Assembly: GCA_039602395.1 (NCBI GenBank)
Contig: JBCNJP010000017.1
Coordinates: 17,888,729-17,952,728, forward strand
DNA length: 64,000 bases
DNA from: Deinandra increscens subsp. villosa
Taxonomy: Eukaryota > Streptophyta > Magnoliopsida > Asterales > Asteraceae
Reading direction: 5' to 3'
Under the pieces are notes generated by a model, which saw only the letters and a program-made list of their open reading frames with translations, had not been told where the DNA came from and did not search any database. This document shows, piece by piece, positions 57,928 through 64,000 of this stretch (the first letter of the stretch is position 1; each line of letters opens with the position of its first letter). Position numbers and translations under genes: made by a program.

Positions 57928-60900
57928 TGTGACACCTCGTCCGAAAATCCAGGTCAAACCGTTTACTTTGACTTTTAATTAAGTATTAATTATGCTTTAT
58001 CTGATCTGAATTCTGTTTAACTGTTAATTACTGTGCCTGACTGTTAACTGATGACGTAAACCTAATCCCGCGTTTGTACCAGAAGCGTATACCCGTTAAA
58101 AACATAATGATTTCATGTGTCAATCATGGAACTTCAATAACAAGAAAAATAAATATAAAATGTATTTTTATATTTTATCCGGAACTGGTGTCAGACATTT
58201 ATATAATCGACACGTCAAACTGATAAGCGACCGATCATCTAAAACTATTCGGTTTTAAACAACATGAACGGTCGAGCTTAAAACTGTTATAAACTGACAA
58301 ACTGAAAACGTTATCCGTAACCCGTTTGAAAAACTGAAAAACATAACTGATTTCTGAAAAAAATTTATAATCAACTTAAACAATTGTTTTTATGAAATGA
58401 AAACGTCATAAACTAAAATCGTTGTCAAGACTTAAGCCTAAACCCAACCGAACCCCCAATTGGGCCCGACTTGGCCCAATAGGCCCAATAAGCCTAAAAC
58501 AATAAAAGTGAGCCCGAAACCTTGATGTATTACTCAAACATAATACTCCGACTAATCGTGACGACCCGTAACCTCAACCGATGCATAACGGGCCCGGGCC
58601 TCGATCCGGCGTCCCGTTTGGGCCCGTACGGCCCATAACCGACGGATCGGCCCAATTACATTTCTTTTAAATGATTTGGCCCAATATAAAGCCCAAAGAC
58701 CAATGGTTCATTTTTATAAATTTTGCCCCATCAACTTTATAATAATTTTTATAAAAAGTTGATTACCACTTATTAGTTTTATAAAAATTTGCCACCACTT
58801 TTTATTATCTTTATACTTTCATGACTTATAAAAGGTTATGACTTTCACCAATTCTATCCTTTATACATTTTATACAACTTACACTACTCAAATTCATTTT
58901 TATAAAACATGGCAATTTTTATAAAAATCCAATCACCTACTTACTCATTTTTTTTGAAAAGAGTCAGGAGATTTTAAATTTTTGGAATTGTGGAGGTTGT
59001 CTTGACCACCTCAACACCCTATCACTCTCACTCTAGACCATCATTGGCAAATAGTGATAGGAGATTTGTACACTCAAGTCACCACATCTCCACCTACCAA
59101 CTCACTTACACACACTCAAGCTCACTCACCTCTCCTCCTCCCACACTTAACCGGCTTCCATCCTCATTCCTCCTCCTTTTTGTTTTTCGTGAAACACAAT
59201 CCCCACCATTTCCCCTCCTGTTTTGCCGTAACACAACCACAAACACCCTTGTTTTTTTTCTTTTTCTTCGAGAGATAAGCAACCACCCCCCCCCCCCCCA
59301 ACCACTTTCCAACATTTCCTTTCTTTTTTTGTTACTGATCGAACCATCCACAAACCAATTTGTTTCTTTTGTTTTTGTTTTTTTTTCTTTTCCGTGAGCA
59401 ACCATCACCACCAACCGTTACCACCACCTTGGAACCGCTGTACCGCGCCGCTGCTGCTGCTCGGAACCACCGCTAACCGCCACCAAGCCGATGCTGTAAG
59501 CCGCAGCCGTGAACCGCTGAGAACCACCGCAACCCGCCACCTTTTGTAACGGTTTTTAATCTCGTTCGCGTTGTGAGTCCTTTAAACCATTTTAATATAT
59601 GTTTTAATCGTCTTAAACCGTCCCCAAATGATCCCCGGGTCTTGACAACTAACCGTTAAAAACTCGAGCTTTTCCTAACGACCAAACACCTAAACTTTTT
59701 CTATCTCTTTCTCTTTATTTTCCATAAACCTTAGAGTTGTAAGGTTTGAAAATGTGGTGTTCTATCCATAAAAATATATAAAACTTAAGTTTTAAAACTT
59801 GTTAACTTATTTGATCATTTTATATATTTTTTTCCTAACACTAATGTGTAGTGTTTTTATTTTAAATAAAAACACATGATTAAAATTTCTAGTTAAATGA
59901 TTTGGTATAATCATTTAGTTATTTGATGATGTTAATATATATTTTGCATGGTTAATAATTGTTACTTTCATGTTTTAATATAATTATAAATGACTAGATT
60001 GTTATTTGTGATTTTTAATTATTGATCATCTCATTATGGACTAATATTTGCTAATGACAAATTATCATGGACTAAATATGATGTTTAGTAACATAGTTAG
60101 ATTAGTTTGGACATTAGGATGTGATATATAAACTTTGGACATAAAATGATAACATCAAAAGCTTTAAATGAATTTTTGTGGTTAAATAATAATTTAGTAA
60201 TTTTATAAAAATTACTTGGATAAATTAAACCATAAAAGTTAAGCCATAGAAATTGTTATACAAAATGGTCTTATTTTATAAAGATATAATTTCTAAAATA
60301 CGAGACTTAAATGACTTGTATAGATTTTATAAAAATAAAATGGATAAAATATATATAGATATATTTAATGTTAAAAAACGATAGAATATCATATTTTTGA
60401 ACAATTGACAAAAAAAGTATAAAACTTTGGTTTTTATACAAAAATGGAAATATTTTATGTTGTTAAATAATTCTATAAAAAGTCTTTTATTAAAACCCTA
60501 ACTTTATTGGATAAATAAAGTTATTTAAAAATGATTTTATAAAAATAAAATCAAAAGACTTATAGAAATTATGAAAAACATATTTTAAACATTTTTTATT
60601 ATTTTAAAAGAATCAAAATAATCAAAACGTTTTAACCGGATCAAATGTTTATTTTTAAACGTTTGAAATTGAAACGAAATCTTTAAACGATTTAAAAACG
60701 TTTTACGACGTAACGAATCGTAAATAATTATTTTCAACAAATAATTATCCTTATGAATTTTAGAAACCCTAATTTGAGTTAAAATCATCTTGGGTTGTAA
60801 ATATAATTATTTTAATAATAATTATATTTATATTAACTCAAAACCCTAATTTTCATAACATGATTTAAATATTAAAATAACCTTTAATATTTACCTACTT

Positions 60901-62085
60901 ATGTTAAATCATTTAACTTGTAATAAATTTCGACAAGTTACAATAATTATTTCAATAATAATTATCAACCCTAGTTATATATATTATAACTTAACGCGAT
61001 TAATAAATCAATCGAGCGAGCGAACATAAAAACAATAATAAATATTTTAATTTAAAACAATATTCAAGACTTGATTGAACTGATCTTCATGATACGTTAT
61101 CGCATGTTCATTCCTTGTATTTATTTACATAAATGTCTTAATACGTGAACATTCGTATTTGCTGATTGTAAACTGATTAACTAACGGGTTTTCAAAACGC
61201 TACAAACGGGATTATACGTCAAGACTTGACCGGTATCATATGGGTAACGTTCGTTACTCAAATGATTATGTGGACCCTTATGCATGTTGTCTTATGTTTT
61301 AATAGGACTTTACTTGCTAGTTGCCACTTGGCAATTCATCATCACTGAAAATCAAGTGAGTTTCATGGCCCCTTTTCTTTACAACTGTTTTACACTTATG
61401 GGGGAGAAATCATGAACTGATAAAATGTTTTAACTTAATGTTATGGTTTAATTGTTAGCCGTATGATTATCTGTTCTCTTACTGATTGCCTAACAACGGG
61501 TACTTTATCGTTATAAACGTTAGTACAACTGAATCCCACCATTAGTTGATTTCAATTAGTTCTGATCGAAACGATAACTAGTGAATAGATCTATTTGGGT
61601 TGACAACCCTGCCCAGGTTGGTAGCTCCAATCCCGACTTCGTATATTGTCAAGGGGTACACGTCAGTTATTCTTGCCTATTCGGTATCTCTCGGGCGAGG
61701 CTACTATGGGTGGGTAAACCGTTAGTATTTGAAATCAAGGTTCAAGTGAGATCATACAACTACAACAGTAAGCTAATATAACATTCTGAGTTTCCTGAAA
61801 ACTGCTTTACAATCTTGCTATCGAGTCCTAAACTTGTGAACCTCACCAACTTTATGTTGACCTTTTAAACTCATGATTTCTCATGTAACCTAAGCTGATC
61901 ATGGAAGCCGTGCAAATGGGACTTCGCCTTTATATTCGGACCTGCTTCGTTGGAGTCCTAGTCCCAATCTATCCTAAATAACTACTTTATGTTTTCAATG
62001 ATGAAACTTGACTTTTAAAGTTCAAATGTAAGACAATATCGTTTACCACTCTTTCCGCTGCAACAATTAATGATATTATGTTTTA
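57928..62085 (+). repeat. 3' LTR of the chromovirus (about 4.1 kb, right edge uncertain)
   Basis: Begins TGTGACACCTCGTC right after the polypurine tract, and its first 650 bp match 45438-46090. No convincing ...CA end with a target duplication was seen before the MULE-like terminus at about 62086, so the LTR is probably cut by that element. The interior has C/T-rich stretches (58990-59400) and AT-rich DNA but no genes. Confidence 0.7.
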
Positions 62086-64000
62086 AGAGTAAATTACTAT
62101 TTTGGTGCCTGTGGTTTGATGGTTTTAACTATTTCAGTCCATTTTAGTTTTTTTTAACAAACCATGGCCTCAGGTTTCATTTTCTTAACACTTTCAGTCC
62201 AACTAACGGATTCCATCCAAAACATCAGTTAACCCATGTCACATGCCTCTCATGTGAGGGGCATTTCTGTCAATTCCTCAACCAAATCTTAATTAAATAA
62301 AGAAAGTTTTTAGATAAATAAAAACAAAATTTTATTATGTTAGCATATTAGGTAAACATACATAATCGACAAAAAAAATGAATAATTGACAAAATTTAAC
62401 TCACGAGTACTTTTTATTTATTTATTTATTTATTAACAAAACTTCAATAGTTAACAAAAAGAAAATACATCGACTCTTGAAAATGATTTTGCGTAGTTTT
62501 CTCTTTTTTTTAATTTAAAAAAAAACACATCTTTAGGCCAAGGACAAGAGGATCATAAAGCAATCTCTGTACACAAAAAATGATGACCACCAGTACATAC
62601 TTAAAAAATGAAAAGCTTTTACATCTCCCAAGCCAAAAACACATCGCTCCTTCTTCATCATGAAGACTTTCCAAACACAAGCACCAAGTTCAATAATTAA
62701 CCAAAGAAAAAAAACAGTGGTATAGCAAACAAGCACCAGGTTACACATTATCCAAAATATCATAAAGTTTCATACCCAAAACAAACAAGATGACATGGTC
62801 TCATACTTGACAAAAAAACAAACACAAATAGAATCACCTTGACCATCCACATAACAAATAAAAACATAAACACCTTGACTTCATCAAGGTTGAGTTGACT
62901 TTGCAGCTCCTTGTCCTTTGCAGCTCCTTTTATTGTGACCCTTGTTCTTACAAATGCTACAAGTAACAGGAACACCTTTTTTAGTGAGTTTCCCACTTTT
63001 GTTTAATTTTTCATATAACTCCTCAGCAGATCTTTTCCTAGCCTTCTTTGGCCTCCCAACTTGTACATGATGTTTTGGTGGTAGCAGTGATGTTGGGCAG
63101 TCTGATGGAGTCCACAGTTCTCTCCCATTTATTGGTTGAATGGTGTTTTCGTAAACCTTCTTCCAAGTGTCTAACCAGTAGGCCTGATCAATCCATGACT
63201 CAGGAATTCCTACTTCAATATTATTAATAGCCATGTCCCAATTGACTGCTACGGCATGTTTGCATGGCATTCCAGTCAGTTCCCATTTTCTACAAGAGCA
63301 TGTTCTACTACCCACATCCACCACACATTGATCCCCCCAAGGTCCACTTACTTGATATTTTTGTTGACCATTCCACATGATTAATATCCTTATCTTCGTT
63401 GGAGCTAGCATCGTGGTCATTAATACCCTCATCTTCATCACAGTTAGCATCAAATTCAACCTCATTTGAGATAGCATTATCAGATTCTTCAATAATAACC
63501 TTACTAGGAGATTTATCATGGATGTTTAATCTTGAATGCCAATGCTCAGTATATATCTCAATGACTTTAAATGTGGACACATATTTCATCATAAACAAGA
63601 CATCCTGATCATTGCCTAGTGGTTTTAAACCAGAATTCATGTCCATATCAGGAACTTTGAAATGATAATATATTTTTTCATCTTCTGGGTATCCAAGTTC
63701 CCTCATCATATCATTAATTTCATGAACAGAAAATTGATCATTGTCTACAAAGTCAACAAAGCTAACTTTACCATCAACGTAACGCTGACCTTTGTTGGTT
63801 TTGATGAAGGCTCCATTGTGGCATATCTTTAAAGAGAATAGTTGTTTGTTTCCACCTGCACTTAAAACAAATAGTAGAACATCGATTATTTTATGATAAT
63901 ATATAACATTGTATAATAAACTATGACTAACACCTATATTATAAACTATATTATTTTATGATAATCTTTAGTAAAATAGCTATATTATTAATGATAATCT
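62086..64000 (-). mobile_element. Mutator-like element (MULE), runs off the window
   Basis: The left end GAGTAAATTACTATTTTGG followed by TGCCTGTGGTTTGATGG resembles common plant MULE termini. The MULE transposase relic lies just inside on the minus strand. The other terminus would be beyond 64000, so the TIR and 9-bp duplication could not be checked. Confidence 0.5.
62884..63855 (-). pseudogene. MuDR-type transposase relic lacking the catalytic core
   Basis: From an AG splice acceptor at about 63856, the N-terminal PB1-like domain reads KICHNGAFIKTNKGQRYVDG and then ELGYPEDEKIYYHFKVPD, followed by an acidic linker (EFDANCDEDEGINDHDASS). At about 63380 the sequence jumps, one frame over, to the C-terminal part GDQCVVDVGSRTCSCRKWE with the SWIM finger C-x-C...C-x-H (CSC, CKH), a basic stretch (GRPKKARKRSAEEL) and a CCHC knuckle CSICKNKGHNKRSC near the end. 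The DDE catalytic domain that normally lies between them, several hundred residues, is absent. The first exon(s) lie beyond 63855. Confidence 0.8.

Noticed and set aside
58990..59397. 135-codon ORF in the chromovirus LTR
   Set aside because: C/T-rich low-complexity LTR sequence; mirrored ORFs on the other strand; no domain.

Overview
The window is plant nuclear DNA: intron-bearing transposase genes, plant-type C2H2 zinc-finger genes, retroelement primer sites matching initiator-Met tRNA, and dense nested transposons. It is AT-rich, gene-poor and consists mostly of transposable elements (TEs) and their relics. The retroelement types (chromovirus with LTRs of about 4 kb, copia-like elements with coiled-coil Gag) suggest a large eudicot genome, possibly Asteraceae; that is a weak inference.

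Left third (1-29.1 kb): a locally duplicated block. A unit made of a C2H2 zinc-finger gene (ZAT1/4/9-like, minus strand), a decayed hAT/ZMYM1-like transposase (minus strand) and a TIR element occurs two to three times. Zinc-finger copy 1 (3618-4277) and copy 3 (25747-26403) are open. Copy 2 (17260-19486) is split by a 1,565-bp LTR element with 151-bp LTRs. Similar LINE fragments lie at both ends (about 0.6-1.4 and 27.5-29.1 kb). Because the copies act as each other's empty sites, several insertions can be dated after the duplication: a hAT MITE (2328-2961), a 7.4-kb CACTA element (9561-16970), the small LTR element, a hAT MITE (23845-24291), a SINE-like element and a MULE MITE (27718-28507). 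The CACTA element carries a fragment of a methionine-salvage enolase-phosphatase gene, and its 3' end is amplified five times with a two-unit alternation.

Middle (29.1-45.4 kb): remains of LTR retrotransposons. A degraded element starts at 29145. A copia element on the minus strand (32042-45437) has received a non-autonomous Gag-only element (32493-38786) in its 3' LTR, a 3.75-kb solo LTR (39244-42997) in its RNase H region, and a chromovirus at 45438. The leader of the Gag-only element contains an array of short hairpins whose arms vary in a compensating way; this is my best candidate for an undescribed functional structure.

Right third (45.4-64 kb): the chromovirus (LTR starts 45438 and 57928, pol 56288-57882) was hit in its RNase H region by a second CACTA element, whose right end is at 56287. 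A later deletion fused the chromovirus 5' LTR to the middle of the CACTA TNP2 gene with about 20 bp of apparently templated filler. The CACTA keeps a frameshifted TNP2 (minus), a small uncharacterised 97-codon ORF, a 1.4-kb minisatellite, and an 11-exon TNPA-like gene (plus) interrupted by a Tourist MITE. At the right edge a MULE carries a transposase relic in which the N-terminal PB1-like part is joined to the C-terminal SWIM and CCHC parts with the catalytic core missing. The only candidates for ordinary host genes are zinc-finger copies 1 and 3.
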